The notes under the pieces: generated by a model
The model's database searches: none
Told to the model about the DNA's origin: nothing
The model's input: only the letters and a program-made list of their open reading frames with translations
Shown here: piece by piece, positions 44,805 to 54,066 of the stretch
Numbering within the stretch: position 1 is the stretch's first letter
How the letters are laid out: each line of letters starts with the position of its first letter
Position numbers and translations under genes: made by a program
Assembly: GCA_900104495.1 (NCBI GenBank)
Contig: FMXS01000018.1
Location: 1 to 64,000 of the forward strand
Length of the DNA: 64,000 nt
From: Ruminococcaceae bacterium FB2012
GTDB lineage: Bacteria > Bacillota > Clostridia > Oscillospirales > Ruminococcaceae
Direction: 5' to 3'

Positions 44805-46274
44805 TCAGCTGAACTTCGGCTCGCAGGTCAAATTCACGCCCAGGCGCTTGAAGATGCGCTCGTCTACCGCCGAAAGGATCACCGTGGAGTGTACCTCGCA
44901 GCCCCGGAGCTTTTCCAGCTGATCCATAGCCAGCTTGGCGTTCTTGTCCGTTGCCGCACAGATCGACAGGGCGATCAGCGTTTCGTCGGTGTGGATGCGC
45001 GGGTTGCGGTTGCCGAGATGCTGTATTTTAAGGCTCTGTATCGGCTCGATGACCTCCGGGGACATCAGCAGAGCATCGTCGTCGATGCCGCCGAGAGCTT
45101 TCAGCGCATTGAGCAGCACCGCCGAAGCCGGACCCATAAGATTCGAGGTCTTGCCGGTTATCATACGGCCGTCGGGAAGCTCCATCGCTGCCGCAGGACC
45201 GCCGGTCTCTTCCTCACGTTTCAGCGCCGCCGAAACCACCTTCCTGTCCTCGGCGGTGACTCCCGCCTGGTTCATCAGAAGCTCCAACTTGTAGACCTCG
45301 TCGTCCGAAACGACGCCCTTCTTCCTGCCACAGAGCCCGATGTAGTACCGCCGGATGATCTCCTGCTTCGCCGCCTCCCGGACAGCTTCGTCGTCAACGA
45401 TGCAGTTGCCCGCCATGTTCACACCCATATCCGTGGGGGACTTGTAGGGCGACTCCCCGAGGATCCTCTCAAACATTGCGTTCAGCACCGGGAAGATCTC
45501 CACGTCACGGTTGTAGTTCACGGTGGTGACGCCGTAGGCTTCAAGATGATAGGGGTCGATCATGTTGACGTCATTCAGGTCGGAAGTGGCGGCCTCGTAG
45601 GCAAGGTTCACCGGATGCCTCAAAGGCAGGTTCCAGATAGGGAAGGTCTCGAATTTCGCGTAGCCCGCAGCGATGCCCCGCTTGTTCTCGTGATAGAGCT
45701 GGGAAAGGCAGGTCGCCATTTTTCCGCTGCCGGGTCCCGGCGCGGTGATAACCACCAGTCTGCGTTCGGTCTCGATGTAGTCGTTCCGGCCGTAGCCCTC
45801 GTCGCTCATGATAAGTCCGAGATTCGAGGGATAGCCGCTGATCTTGTAGTGGTGGTAGACCTTTACGCCCAGGGATTCCAGACGCTTCTGGAAAGCGTCG
45901 GCCTGGCGCTGGCCTTCGTACTGGGTCAGCACCACCGAGCTGACATAAAGCCCGATGCCCTTGAACACGTTATACAGTCTGATGACATCCACATCGTAGG
46001 TGATGCCCAGGTCTCCGCGGACCTTGTTCTTCTCGATATCGCCGGCGTTAATGACGATGACGATCTCGGCCTCGTCCTTCAGCTGGAGAAGCATCTGGAG
46101 CTTGCTGTCGGGCTTGAAGCCGGGCAGCACCCGTGAAGCGTGGTAATCGTCATAGAGCTTCCCGCCGAACTCAAGGTAGAGCTTCCCGCCGAATCCTGCG
46201 ATCCTGTCGCGGATATGCTCCGACTGCATTTTAAGATATTTTTCGTTATCAAAACCGATTTTTTTGCTGCTCAT
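44805..46274 (-). CDS. DUF1846 protein
   Basis: A 489-residue soluble protein matching the DUF1846 family across its length: [20 protein letters not shown] at the N terminus, [20 protein letters not shown] (a P-loop-like glycine stretch near 174-193), and [19 protein letters not shown]. The family is common in Firmicutes, and its function is not established. GPGSGKMAT suggests nucleotide or phosphate binding. It lies upstream of pta on the same strand with a 52-base gap, so they may be co-transcribed. Confidence 0.9.
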   Translation of the reverse strand: MSSKKIGFDNEKYLKMQSEHIRDRIAGFGGKLYLEFGGKLYDDYHASRVLPGFKPDSKLQMLLQLKDEAEIVIVINAGDIEKNKVRGDLGITYDVDVIRLYNVFKGIGLYVSSVVLTQYEGQRQADAFQKRLESLGVKVYHHYKISGYPSNLGLIMSDEGYGRNDYIETERRLVVITAPGPGSGKMATCLSQLYHENKRGIAAGYAKFETFPIWNLPLRHPVNLAYEAATSDLNDVNMIDPYHLEAYGVTTVNYNRDVEIFPVLNAMFERILGESPYKSPTDMGVNMAGNCIVDDEAVREAAKQEIIRRYYIGLCGRKKGVVSDDEVYKLELLMNQAGVTAEDRKVVSAALKREEETGGPAAAMELPDGRMITGKTSNLMGPASAVLLNALKALGGIDDDALLMSPEVIEPIQSLKIQHLGNRNPRIHTDETLIALSICAATDKNAKLAMDQLEKLRGCEVHSTVILSAVDERIFKRLGVNLTCEPKFS

Positions 46275-46344
46275 AGCAAATATCCTTCCCTATAAAAATT
46301 CCACCTTTCATTATACTACATACACAAGAAAAAAGCAAGAGTTT

Positions 46345-46760
46345 TTTTAAATTCACGCTGCGCGGCAGGGGCGTGGCCCGAGCGCGGGCGGCGCAATTCC
46401 GCCGCAATGAACATTGTGCGGGAGGAAAGTTTGTTTTGCGGCGGAGTCATTCGTGAGTGCAGGACCGGCTTTCTGCTACGCCCTTAACCGTGTTAAGGAT
46501 CTCAGCATAGCCTCACGCTCCATTTCGGGGGCTTTCCGGTCGCCCCCGAACCCCTTCGGATACAGAACTGAACAAAGCAGTAAAACCATAAACGAACCAA
46601 CGCAGTAAACCCACAAACGAACCAACGTCTCAAGAATGCGGGAGCCCCACGTCACATCACGCCAAGCCGTCCGCGACGCGGCACTAACACCACATCACGC
46701 GCCAACCCCAAGCGCCCAAAGGGCGCGCAGCGTGAATTAAAAAAACGCGCAGCGTGAACT
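46345..46760 (-). repeat. Inverted copies of both intergenic repeats (copy E and direct-repeat family)
   Basis: The stretch 46361-46450 is the palindromic repeat in reverse (CCGCCGCAATGAACATTGTG, then TTTTGCGGCGGAG). The stretch 46590-46760 reverses the 35844-36090 family (CAAGAATGCGGGAGCCCCAC, then GGGCGCGCAGCGTGAA). No gene lies between 46275 and 46854. Together with 35.8-36.6 kb it places inverted copies about 10 kb apart. Confidence 0.85.
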
Positions 46761-46770
46761 AAAAAAAGTG

Positions 46771-46800
46771 AAAAGGCCGCTCCCTTGCGGGAACAGCCTT
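46771..46800 (-). terminator. Terminator after cytidylate-kinase-like gene
   Basis: Minus strand AAGGCTGTTCCC pairs with GGGAGCGGCCTT, then TTCACTTTTTTT. Confidence 0.7.
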
Positions 46801-46854
46801 CTCAAAAAGTAAGGAAAGTAAAATGAATTGAAAAAGATCACTCTGAAGCGTAAG

Positions 46855-47478
46855 TTATTTAGCGGCCTCGGCGATGCCGATGTAGGCCTTCATGAGCTCG
46901 ACCGCGCCGTCGATCCCCGTCTTTGAGGAGTTGACGCAGAGGTCGTAGTTCTTCGCCTCGCCCCACTTCATATCGGTGTAGTAGTTGTAGTAGTTGGCGC
47001 GGCGCTTATCGGTCTTGCGGATGAAATCCTCCACCTTGTTCTTCTCGATGTCGTATCTCTCCAGTATGCGGCGGCGCTTGTGGGCCATATTGCCGGTGAT
47101 GAAGAAATTGATGACGTGGTCCTGATTTCTCAGCACATAGTCGGCGCACCTTCCCACGATAACGCAGGGCCCCTTTTCGGCCAGGGAGCGGATAGTGTCG
47201 AACTGTGCTAAGAATATCTTCTGATTCAGGGGCATCTCCGGGTTGATGCGCCCGTCGGGAGTAACGGGATAATTCCCCATTACCAGCGAATACAGGAAGG
47301 AGTTGGTATAGGTCTCGTCATGCTTGACGAACAGTTCCTGCGTGATGCCGCTTTCCTTGGACGCAATCTCCAGCAGCTCCTTATCGTAGAAGTCAATGCC
47401 GAGGTCTTCGGCCAGCTTTTTGCCGATCTCGCGTCCGCCGCTTCCGAACTCACGGCTGATCGTTATTATTGATCTCAT
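46855..47478 (-). CDS. Cytidylate kinase-like family protein
   Basis: A 207-residue protein of the Cytidylate_kin2 group. The N-terminal loop ISREFGSGGREIGKKLAEDL replaces a classical P-loop; later motifs are FYDKELL, VIVGRCADYVL and the Arg-rich lid RRRILERYDI. The group is homologous to CMP kinase, but its substrate is often unproven, so a general nucleotide-kinase call is safer. AAAGGGGGG precedes the ATG. It stands alone between a terminator and a divergent gene. Confidence 0.88.
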   Translation of the reverse strand: MRSIITISREFGSGGREIGKKLAEDLGIDFYDKELLEIASKESGITQELFVKHDETYTNSFLYSLVMGNYPVTPDGRINPEMPLNQKIFLAQFDTIRSLAEKGPCVIVGRCADYVLRNQDHVINFFITGNMAHKRRRILERYDIEKNKVEDFIRKTDKRRANYYNYYTDMKWGEAKNYDLCVNSSKTGIDGAVELMKAYIGIAEAAK

Positions 47479-47756
47479 GATAAGGCGCCCCCCTTTGTGA
47501 ATTGATTATAGAATCAAAATTTAGACAATCTGTTATCGTCCTTCACTATTATAACATATTAAGTTTCATTTGTACACCCATTTTTAAAAAAATCCTGCAC
47601 AAATATATTTCAAAACCATTGTGCATCTTCCACAATCGCGGCTGTCCGGAGGGGCTGTTTATTGTTCAGCTTTGTTATAAGATATGACAAAAAGTCCAAA
47701 ATCCGCGATTTGGGGACAGTTAAAAGGTCAAAAACGGCGAACCTTCCCGCAGGCGC

Positions 47757-47785
47757 TTGCATAAATCCCGCAGATGTGGTATAAT
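47757..47785 (+). promoter_or_regulatory. Promoter of the CbiB-like gene
   Basis: TTGCAT (47757-47762), 17 bases, TATAAT (47780-47785). Confidence 0.75.
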
Positions 47786-47839
47786 AATCTGACAGGGAAA
47801 ACGATTAAACAAGCTGTAATTTGCGAGAGGAAAATCAAA

Positions 47840-48817
47840 ATGCTGATGAATACCTTTGCCGCCTTCTGCGCCGGCTTCGCTCTGAATATCATCCTCGGTT
47901 CGCCGAAGGGGTTTCTGAATATCGAAAATGTCGTGCCTAAGTTCACCGTAAAACTGGAAGGCCTCCTCAAACGGATGTATAAGGACTCCGCCGAGGCTCA
48001 CAGAATGGCCGGCGTGATACTGCTGGTCATCACGCTGACAGTCTTCGCCGTCATACCCGGCGTCCTGCTTTGGCTGATCTATTCAGCTTCGCCGCTGCTG
48101 GCACTGGTCATCGACAGCTTCTTCTGCTGGACCTGCTTCTCTGTCATGCATACCCGCAATGAGCTGGACCGCGTCTCCCGCGCACTGGCTTCGGGACGTC
48201 CCGACCTGGCAAGGAAAGGGCTCTCAAAGCTCACCGGCTCCGACTGCTCGGATATGAACGAGGACGAAATGATAAAGCGCTCGGTGGAGATCGCCGCCGA
48301 CTGCGGCGCCGACAATGCCGCCGGCACCCTGTTCTACGCCGCCCTTTTCGGGGGCATCGGGGCGCTGGTCTACCGTACGGTCTCCGTGGTCCGCAGGACC
48401 TACTCCACCCGCAGTGAGAAAAGCGATAACTTCGGCAAGGCCGCCAACGACCTCTGGTGCTTCCTTGATTTCGTACCCGCTCACATTTGCGCCCTGCTGG
48501 CAAACTTCTCCGCTTCGGTATTCGGCTTCGACACCGAGAACTGCTTCCCTGTTTTCAAGCGGGACCGCAAGCAGCTCGCAGCCTCCAACCTTGCCCCCTG
48601 CCGATGCGTATACGCCGGAGCTTTGGGGATCTCGCTGACCCCTCGAAGCGCCCTCAAGGACGGCTATATCTCCTTCAGTTCCATAGGCGACGACCACCAC
48701 ATCAGCGACTGCGACGACATCGCCGCCGCCAACGAGATAATGTACGCCTCCGTGTTCTTCACGATGCTTTTGTTCACCGCGGTACGGCTTATCGTGACGC
48801 TGATAATCGTGCTGTGA
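47840..48817 (+). CDS. CbiB/CobD-like membrane protein (divergent)
   Basis: The 325-residue membrane protein follows the adenosylcobinamide-phosphate synthase (CbiB) layout: N-terminal LNIILGSPKGFLNIENVVPK where CbiB has a GDP-x-x-x-HP motif, RMAGVILLVITL, and a central loop ADCGADNAAGTLFYAALFGG where CbiB has an EN-x-ADG-x-x-PLFY motif. Several usual active-site residues (HP, EN) are replaced, so catalysis is doubtful. No other cobalamin gene is near. The ATG at 47840 follows GAGAGG. It is either a diverged CbiB or a related protein with a new function. Confidence 0.7.
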   Translation: MLMNTFAAFCAGFALNIILGSPKGFLNIENVVPKFTVKLEGLLKRMYKDSAEAHRMAGVILLVITLTVFAVIPGVLLWLIYSASPLLALVIDSFFCWTCFSVMHTRNELDRVSRALASGRPDLARKGLSKLTGSDCSDMNEDEMIKRSVEIAADCGADNAAGTLFYAALFGGIGALVYRTVSVVRRTYSTRSEKSDNFGKAANDLWCFLDFVPAHICALLANFSASVFGFDTENCFPVFKRDRKQLAASNLAPCRCVYAGALGISLTPRSALKDGYISFSSIGDDHHISDCDDIAAANEIMYASVFFTMLLFTAVRLIVTLIIVL

Positions 48818-48841
48818 TACAATGATATAAGAGGATATACT

Positions 48842-49336
48842 ATGGAAAGAAAGCATATCAGAGTCACCGCAGAAGATATCCGTGCGGGAAAGCTCACCGC
48901 CGCCGAGGCCCTCGCTCCCGTGTTCGGGCTGGTGGACCTCACCGCAGGATATATGAACTATCTCGCGGACGTGACTCTGCTCACCACCGAACAGCTCCTG
49001 TCCTTTGCGGTGCTGAATTATCTGAACGAAGTCAGAGAAGGCGGACACGAGAAGTTCCTTTACGATGCCGCCGGGATGCTCTGGCGGGAGGCGATCGTCG
49101 GGCTGGATGCCGTGGGTGCGCCGGAGGCCGCAGAGAATCTCCGCTCCCTTCGGAACCGCTTCGCTCCCGAGCTTTCCTTTGAGCAGGCCGAGCGTATCAG
49201 ACAGATCGAGGAGAACGATCTCTACTTTGACGAAGAGGACAAGGTCTTCCGCGCCTGCGAAGCGGACATCGAAAGCCTGCTGGACAGTTACATCCGGCAG
49301 AATGCCGAAGCCTTTGGATTCGACGGCGATATTTGA
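48842..49336 (+). CDS. DUF4375 (DMP19-like) protein
   Basis: A 164-residue acidic soluble protein. LLSFAVLNYLNEVREGGHEK followed by FLYDAAG (about residues 52-78) is the DUF4375/DMP19 core, and the repeated AIVGLDAVGAPEAAENL segment follows it. The family has no firm function; related DMP19 proteins mimic DNA in Neisseria, which does not transfer safely to this protein. It starts 24 bases after the CbiB-like gene and is followed by a terminator, so the two are one transcript. Confidence 0.75.
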   Translation: MERKHIRVTAEDIRAGKLTAAEALAPVFGLVDLTAGYMNYLADVTLLTTEQLLSFAVLNYLNEVREGGHEKFLYDAAGMLWREAIVGLDAVGAPEAAENLRSLRNRFAPELSFEQAERIRQIEENDLYFDEEDKVFRACEADIESLLDSYIRQNAEAFGFDGDI

Positions 49337-49341
49337 ACTGA

Positions 49342-49376
49342 ACAGGGGCGTCCCGCGGGAGCCCCTGCATTTTTAT
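49342..49376 (+). terminator. Terminator after DUF4375 gene
   Basis: CAGGGGC pairs with GCCCCTG around a CCGCGG-containing loop, followed by CATTTTT. Confidence 0.85.
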
Positions 49377-49455
49377 TCCGCTTCTCCTTGACTTATCTAT
49401 AATGACATGATATAATGATTCTGATTGAATTTTTTATGCGGAGAGGGTGAAAAAA

Positions 49456-51156
49456 GTGATAGAAACATATTACGGCGTGTGCTTTCTTACGGCACTCCTG
49501 CTGACCGTTTTCTATGTCTACATCTGGCACAAGCACCTGGATGTCCATATCACCCTCGTTTTCATGCTGGTGCCGATAAACAATCTCGGCTCGCTGATGC
49601 TTGCGATGTCCCGGTCCGCGGGCGAGGCGATACTCGCGCAGAAGGTGGTCTACCTGGCGGCCTGTTTTCTGCCGCTGATGATACTCCTTGCAGTGCTTAC
49701 GCTTTGCAATATCAGCCTCAGACGCTGGGCAAGAGTGGCGCTGTTCCTGTTCAACGGAGCCATATACGTATCCACCCTTACCATGGGGAGCATGAGCATA
49801 TTCTACAAGTCCTTCAGCTTCAAGCAGGAAAACGGCGCGGGGTATATATATAATAAGGAATACGGCTTTATGCATACCGTGTTCTACTTTATGGTCATCG
49901 CCTACTTTGCGGTGGCTCTCGGCGTACTGATATACAGCTTCTTCAAGAAGAATCAAGTTTCAAGAAAGATACTCTATCTGCTCCTGCTCCCGGAGATAAT
50001 CTCCATCGCCGCCTTCTTCGGCGGGAGAAAGATCATTGATAAGGTGGAGCTGGTCCCTGCGGCATACTGCTTCGCCCTTGTGATCTATCTGATAATAATT
50101 TACCGCATCTCGATATACGACATCACCGACACCGCCATAGATTCCCTTATCGAACAGGGAGACACCGGGTTCATCTCCTGCGATTTCAAGTTCTGCTATC
50201 TCGGAAGCAACACCACCGCCAAGCAGATCATCCCCGAACTGAAGACCCTCACCGTCGATAAGCCCCTCAGCAGGAACGTTTACCTGAAGAGCAATCTCCT
50301 GCGCTGGCTGAATAATTTCAAAAAGGACGAATCCAAGAACAAGACCTATTTCGTCAAAGGCAACAAGACCTATCTCGTGGTCATCAGCTATCTCTTCGAC
50401 GGACGGCACAAGCGGGGCTATCAGCTGGTCATCACCGACGACACCAAGAACCAGCAGAACATAAGGCTGATTAATTCCTTCAACACCCAGCTGAAAGCCG
50501 AAGTTGCCGAAAAGACCGCCGACATCATTGATATGCACAACAAGCTGATCCTCGGCATGGCGACCATGGTCGAAAGCCGCGACAACTCCACCGGCGGACA
50601 CATCAAGCGCACCAGCGAAGTGGTCCGTATGCTCATCGACGAAATGAAGAAGGACAGCCGCTTCCAGCTGACGGAAAAGTTCTGCTCGGATATGATAAAG
50701 GCCGCCCCCATGCACGACCTCGGAAAGATCGCCGTTGACGACGCCATACTCCGCAAGCCGGGACGCTTCACTCCCGAGGAGTACGAGAAAATGAAGACCC
50801 ACGCCGCCGAAGGAGCCCGCATCGTCCACGAGATACTCAAAGGCACCTCGGACTTCGAGTTCCATATCCTCGCGGAAAACGTGGCTCACTATCACCACGA
50901 ACGCTGGGACGGCTCCGGCTATCCCGACGGCCTGAAAGGTACGGAGATACCCTTTGAAGCGCGTATCATGGCCGTCGCAGACGTGTACGACGCCCTGGTG
51001 AGCAAGCGCGTCTATAAGGAGAAAATGTCCTTCAAGGACGCCGACGCGATCATTATGGAAGGTATGGGCAAACACTTCGACCTTCGCCTCAAACCTATCT
51101 ACGCCGCCGCCAGGCCGAAACTGGAAAAATACTACAGCTCCATAGATGCACAGTAA
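49456..51156 (+). CDS. Membrane HD-GYP domain protein (cyclic-di-GMP phosphodiesterase candidate)
   Basis: About seven membrane helices fill residues 1-220 (similar to the 7TM module of histidine-kinase-like sensors). A PAS-like region (about 225-340) follows, then a short coiled coil (FNTQLKAEVAEKTADIIDMH). The HD-GYP domain (about 360-560) has HDLGK and HHERWDGSGYPDGLKG, the metal and GYP motifs complete. It should cleave cyclic-di-GMP. GTG at 49456 is chosen because GGAGAGG lies eight bases upstream; GTG 49447 overlaps that site. It is the natural opponent of the GGDEF-type protein at 12427. A terminator follows. Confidence 0.9.
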   Translation: MIETYYGVCFLTALLLTVFYVYIWHKHLDVHITLVFMLVPINNLGSLMLAMSRSAGEAILAQKVVYLAACFLPLMILLAVLTLCNISLRRWARVALFLFNGAIYVSTLTMGSMSIFYKSFSFKQENGAGYIYNKEYGFMHTVFYFMVIAYFAVALGVLIYSFFKKNQVSRKILYLLLLPEIISIAAFFGGRKIIDKVELVPAAYCFALVIYLIIIYRISIYDITDTAIDSLIEQGDTGFISCDFKFCYLGSNTTAKQIIPELKTLTVDKPLSRNVYLKSNLLRWLNNFKKDESKNKTYFVKGNKTYLVVISYLFDGRHKRGYQLVITDDTKNQQNIRLINSFNTQLKAEVAEKTADIIDMHNKLILGMATMVESRDNSTGGHIKRTSEVVRMLIDEMKKDSRFQLTEKFCSDMIKAAPMHDLGKIAVDDAILRKPGRFTPEEYEKMKTHAAEGARIVHEILKGTSDFEFHILAENVAHYHHERWDGSGYPDGLKGTEIPFEARIMAVADVYDALVSKRVYKEKMSFKDADAIIMEGMGKHFDLRLKPIYAAARPKLEKYYSSIDAQ

Positions 51157-51192
51157 AAAGCGCCGCAGGTCAAACTGCGGCGTTTTCAGTTT
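51157..51192. terminator. Terminator between convergent genes
   Basis: GCGCCGCAG pairs with CTGCGGCG, followed by TTTTCAGTTTTTC on the plus strand; it overlaps the last codons of the convergent ComEA-like gene. Confidence 0.8.
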
Positions 51193-52097
51193 TTCTTATC
51201 TTCAAGCAGGATGTAGTCCCTTCTTTCGACGAGCGCGTCTTTGGAAACGGCCTCCGTATAAAGTATCTCCCGCATATCGCTGAACTTCCCTATCCTTTCC
51301 CGGAGCTTCACGATGGCCTCGGCCTGTTCGGGTCTCAGAAGCAGGCACTCCGCGATCTCCTCCGCATCCGCTTTATTGATATTCACCGGCTTCATGACCT
51401 TTTCGGCCTCCGATACCGGCTCCGCTTCGGAACTCTCCTCTGTCTCCGCCGGAAGCTCCGTCACCGCAGGCACAGCCGTGACTTTTTCCGTTGTTGTGAC
51501 CTCGGTCTCCTTCCGCTCACGGGATGTCTGCGATGTGGTCGTGTACTCGATCCTGTCATTTTCGGAAATAAAAAAATGCTCCTCGATCACGGATAGCGTC
51601 CTTTCGCCGATGCCGTAGACCTCGAGCAGTTCATCAAAATTATGTATGGCGCCTCTGCGCCTTCTGAATGCGGTGATTCCCTCCGCCGCCGTTTTGTTGA
51701 TGCCGCTCACCGCGAGGAAGCAGTCGAGGTCGGCCTTGTTGATGTCCTGCGGATATTCATAGACCTTTTCCGTGACGGTTGCTTTCGTCTTTTTCTCCGA
51801 GGTGCTTTCGGACTTCCCTTCCGAGGACGCGCCCCGCGCCGATGAGGTGCCGCTGTCCGTCCCGGAGGAGCTGTCCCCAACGGTCTCCGCAGAGGAAGAG
51901 CTGACGTAAATGCGGGCGGGAGCTTCTTCCTTTACGGCCTTGTTGGCCACCACCGCAGCACCGGCCGCCGCCGCCACAAGCAGCGCACAAATCCCCGCAG
52001 CGATGTGGGAAATCCTCGGACCGCGCTTGTTTTCTTCCGCCTCCGGCGGCTCTTTGCCCCCGGCAGGAGCAGGATCTTTACGCTTGCTGTCGCTCAC
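51186..52097 (-). CDS. ComEA-like membrane protein with two helix-hairpin-helix domains
   Basis: The 303-residue protein starts at GTG 52097 behind AAGGGGG. A charged cytoplasmic N terminus, one membrane helix (about 28-52) and a Ser-rich linker precede the first HhH domain (DINKADLDCFLAVSGI to AIHNFDELLEVYGI). A Thr/Glu-rich linker leads to a second (VNINKADAEEIAECLLLRPE). Standard ComEA has one such domain. HhH domains bind DNA backbone, so it may capture DNA outside the cell during uptake. ComEC is not adjacent, and other uses in surface complexes are possible. Confidence 0.75.
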   Translation of the reverse strand: MSDSKRKDPAPAGGKEPPEAEENKRGPRISHIAAGICALLVAAAAGAAVVANKAVKEEAPARIYVSSSSAETVGDSSSGTDSGTSSARGASSEGKSESTSEKKTKATVTEKVYEYPQDINKADLDCFLAVSGINKTAAEGITAFRRRRGAIHNFDELLEVYGIGERTLSVIEEHFFISENDRIEYTTTSQTSRERKETEVTTTEKVTAVPAVTELPAETEESSEAEPVSEAEKVMKPVNINKADAEEIAECLLLRPEQAEAIVKLRERIGKFSDMREILYTEAVSKDALVERRDYILLEDKKN

Positions 52098-52248
52098 ATC
52101 GGCACCCCCTTCCGAAAAAATTCCGCATAATGGGCGATACATATGAAGAATTGCCTTTATCAAATTATACAGCATTTTTCAACAATTGTCAAGTGAAAAG
52201 CGCAAAATGCCGAAGAAAAATATTATCGAAGAAAAATCCAAAAAGGGC

Positions 52249-52277
52249 TTGACTTTCGGAACAAAGTGTAGTATAAT
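52249..52277 (+). promoter_or_regulatory. Promoter of tRNA-Pro gene
   Basis: TTGACT (52249-52254), 17 bases, TATAAT (52272-52277), 11 bases before the mature tRNA. Confidence 0.85.
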
Positions 52278-52288
52278 ATTATAGCAAT

Positions 52289-52365
52289 CGGGGTGTGGCG
52301 CAGATTGGTAGCGCGCTACCTTGGGGTGGTAGAGGCCGTGGGTTCAAGTCCCGTCACTCCGACCA
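52289..52365 (+). tRNA. tRNA-Pro (anticodon GGG), CCA encoded
   Basis: The acceptor stem CGGGGTG pairs with CACTCCG (one G-U). The anticodon stem CTACC/GGTAG encloses TTGGGGT, giving anticodon GGG. The T arm is GTGGGTTCAAGTCCCGT-like, and CCA is encoded at 52363-52365. Its 3' part is the integration site of the element that follows. Confidence 0.95.
52321..52365 (+). repeat. Left attachment site (attL) in tRNA-Pro
   Basis: These 45 bases, from the anticodon loop to CCA, are repeated exactly at 62601-62645. The bases on both sides differ, so 45 bp is the full identity block. This is the usual target of tyrosine integrases at tRNA 3' ends. Confidence 0.92.
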
Positions 52366-52371
52366 ATAGAG

Positions 52372-52419
52372 AGCCTTGTATATCGCGTAAATGCGCGGTT
52401 TGCAAGGCTTTTCTTTTTG
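52372..52419 (+). terminator. tRNA-proximal hairpin terminator
   Basis: AGCCTTG pairs with CAAGGCT, with an inner GCG/CGC stem, followed by TTTTCTTTTT. The second element has the same structure with different bases (AGTCCG/CGGACT at 62652-62698), so the fold is kept while the sequence changes. Confidence 0.75.
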
Positions 52420-52501
52420 CTTGGTCTTTGCTTGGTACTTGCCAAAATTGGGCTCAGGACACTATCAGGACACTATTGGACACCGCCGTTGTAAACGAGC
52501 T

Positions 52502-52532
52502 CGGGCGGGAGGCTTTCTCCCGCCCGTTTTTT
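52502..52532 (+). terminator. Terminator, plus strand
   Basis: CGGGCGGGAG pairs with CTCCCGCCCG, followed by six T. It shields the integrase gene from tRNA read-through. Confidence 0.8.
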
Positions 52533-52548
52533 GCTGCCCTCGTTTCGC

Positions 52549-53778
52549 TCACGCCGTGATATCGATAACCTTATCCTTCTTCGGCTCCAGCATATTGGTT
52601 AGTACGTTCACCGCCTCGACGTCGGCTTCGCTGAGGTAGTGCAGATACTTCTGCGTTGTCTCAAGCTCCGAGTGTCCGAGGCGCTGCTGTACCTGCCGGA
52701 TGTTGATGCCGCCGTACAACAGGAGCGTCGCCGATGTGTGGCGGAGGCTGTGGAGCTTGCGGTGCTTCAAGCTGTGCTTTTTGAGGAACTTATCGAACTG
52801 CTTGGTCGGGGTCTGCGGATTCATTATCTCGCCATTCCACTGCGTGAACAGCCACTCGTCCCCCGCCCATTTTGAGCCGAGCCGCTGTCGCTCCCTCTCG
52901 TGTTCCGCTTGGAGCATCTTCACAAGCTCGATGCAGTGTTCATTGACCGTTACCGTTCTGACCTCGTAGTCCTTCGGCGGTTTGATCTGTATCGGCTGTC
53001 CCGACACTTTAATTGCGGCACGGCTGATTGTCAGCCGACAGCCTGCGTAATCGAAGTCGCTGAACTTGAGCGCCGCCATCTCTCCTCTCCTTGCTCCCGT
53101 GATGATTGCAAGCTGCACATAGGTCTGGAACTGCAAGTCCTCGGAGGTCAGACAGTTAAGCATCTCGGCGGCCTCGGCTTTCGTGAATATTTCGATCTTC
53201 GGATTGACCACACGTGGGATCGTCAGCTTTTCAGCTTTTGCCGGGTTGGTGCTGATGATCTCCAACTTTTCCGCCGTCTTAAAGATTGATTGCAGGACAG
53301 TCAGGTATCGCCGCACCGTGCTTGGCGACAGCTTGTCGGTATCGTTGGTCGGTGAGCTGTGTTCGGGTGTCAGCTCGGTCAGATATTTTATGAAATTTTG
53401 GATGTGCTGCGGCTTAATGTCCTGCATCTTTTTGTTCCCGAAGAACGGGACGATGTGTGTGTCGATCACCCGCTTGTAAAAGTGCAGCGTGGTCGGTGAT
53501 GCTCTGACCTCTACCGTTTCGAGGTACTGCGGGATGAAGTCTTTGAGCTTCATCTTATTGCTCACCGCCTGCGTTCCGCTGTTGCACCGTTCCTCGAACA
53601 GCACCACCTGTCTTTGCAGCTCGGCTTCGATCTGTTTCTTGGTCATTCCCTTGTCGGGTACCCATGTCATAAAGTAGGGCTTGAGCCTGTTGCCCTTTTC
53701 GTCATATCCTCTGCTCACCCTTATGCGGTAGGATATGATCTCACCTTTCTTGTTAGTCCTCGGGTCGATATATGCCAT
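52549..53778 (-). CDS. int: Tyrosine-family site-specific integrase
   Basis: The 409-residue integrase has an N-terminal arm-binding part ([20 protein letters not shown]), a SAM-like core-binding domain (about 85-170), and a catalytic domain with Arg in [20 protein letters not shown] and nucleophile Tyr in TQKYLHY. ATG 53778 is chosen because GGAGGTGG precedes it. It lies next to attL, reading toward the tRNA, as in many Tn916-like and Lactobacillus-phage-type integrases. It should catalyse insertion at tRNA-Pro. A near-identical integrase is at 62824 in the next element. Confidence 0.95.
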   Translation of the reverse strand: MAYIDPRTNKKGEIISYRIRVSRGYDEKGNRLKPYFMTWVPDKGMTKKQIEAELQRQVVLFEERCNSGTQAVSNKMKLKDFIPQYLETVEVRASPTTLHFYKRVIDTHIVPFFGNKKMQDIKPQHIQNFIKYLTELTPEHSSPTNDTDKLSPSTVRRYLTVLQSIFKTAEKLEIISTNPAKAEKLTIPRVVNPKIEIFTKAEAAEMLNCLTSEDLQFQTYVQLAIITGARRGEMAALKFSDFDYAGCRLTISRAAIKVSGQPIQIKPPKDYEVRTVTVNEHCIELVKMLQAEHERERQRLGSKWAGDEWLFTQWNGEIMNPQTPTKQFDKFLKKHSLKHRKLHSLRHTSATLLLYGGINIRQVQQRLGHSELETTQKYLHYLSEADVEAVNVLTNMLEPKKDKVIDITA

Positions 53779-53871
53779 TCGACCACCTCCTCTCAACCGT
53801 CAAGGATACCATAGAAGTCTGCGGAAATCCAGCGTCTGCGAAAGAGTTTCCACTCACAACACAGAAAGTTA

Positions 53872-54066
53872 TCATTCCGGCTCACCCCCTAAATATCTGA
53901 ACAGTACGTCCTTGTTGATCAGATACTTTTTGCCCGCCTTGATACAGGGCAGCTCGCCCGATCTGCACAGCTGACGGACACGGTACTCGGTCAAGCCATC
54001 CACGAGCGCGGCGGCTTCTTTTATTGTCAGCATTACGATTTTAATCTCGTTTTTGTTTTCAACCAT
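53872..54066 (-). CDS. xis: Excisionase-family DNA-binding protein
   Basis: A 64-residue winged-helix protein: MLTIKEAAALVDGLTEYRVR followed by QLCRSGELPCIKAGKKYLIN is the typical Xis/MerR-like helix-turn-helix with wing. It is 93 bases upstream of the integrase on the same strand, the usual place of a recombination directionality factor. GGAGG precedes the ATG by 11 bases. Confidence 0.85.
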   Translation of the reverse strand: MVENKNEIKIVMLTIKEAAALVDGLTEYRVRQLCRSGELPCIKAGKKYLINKDVLFRYLGGEPE

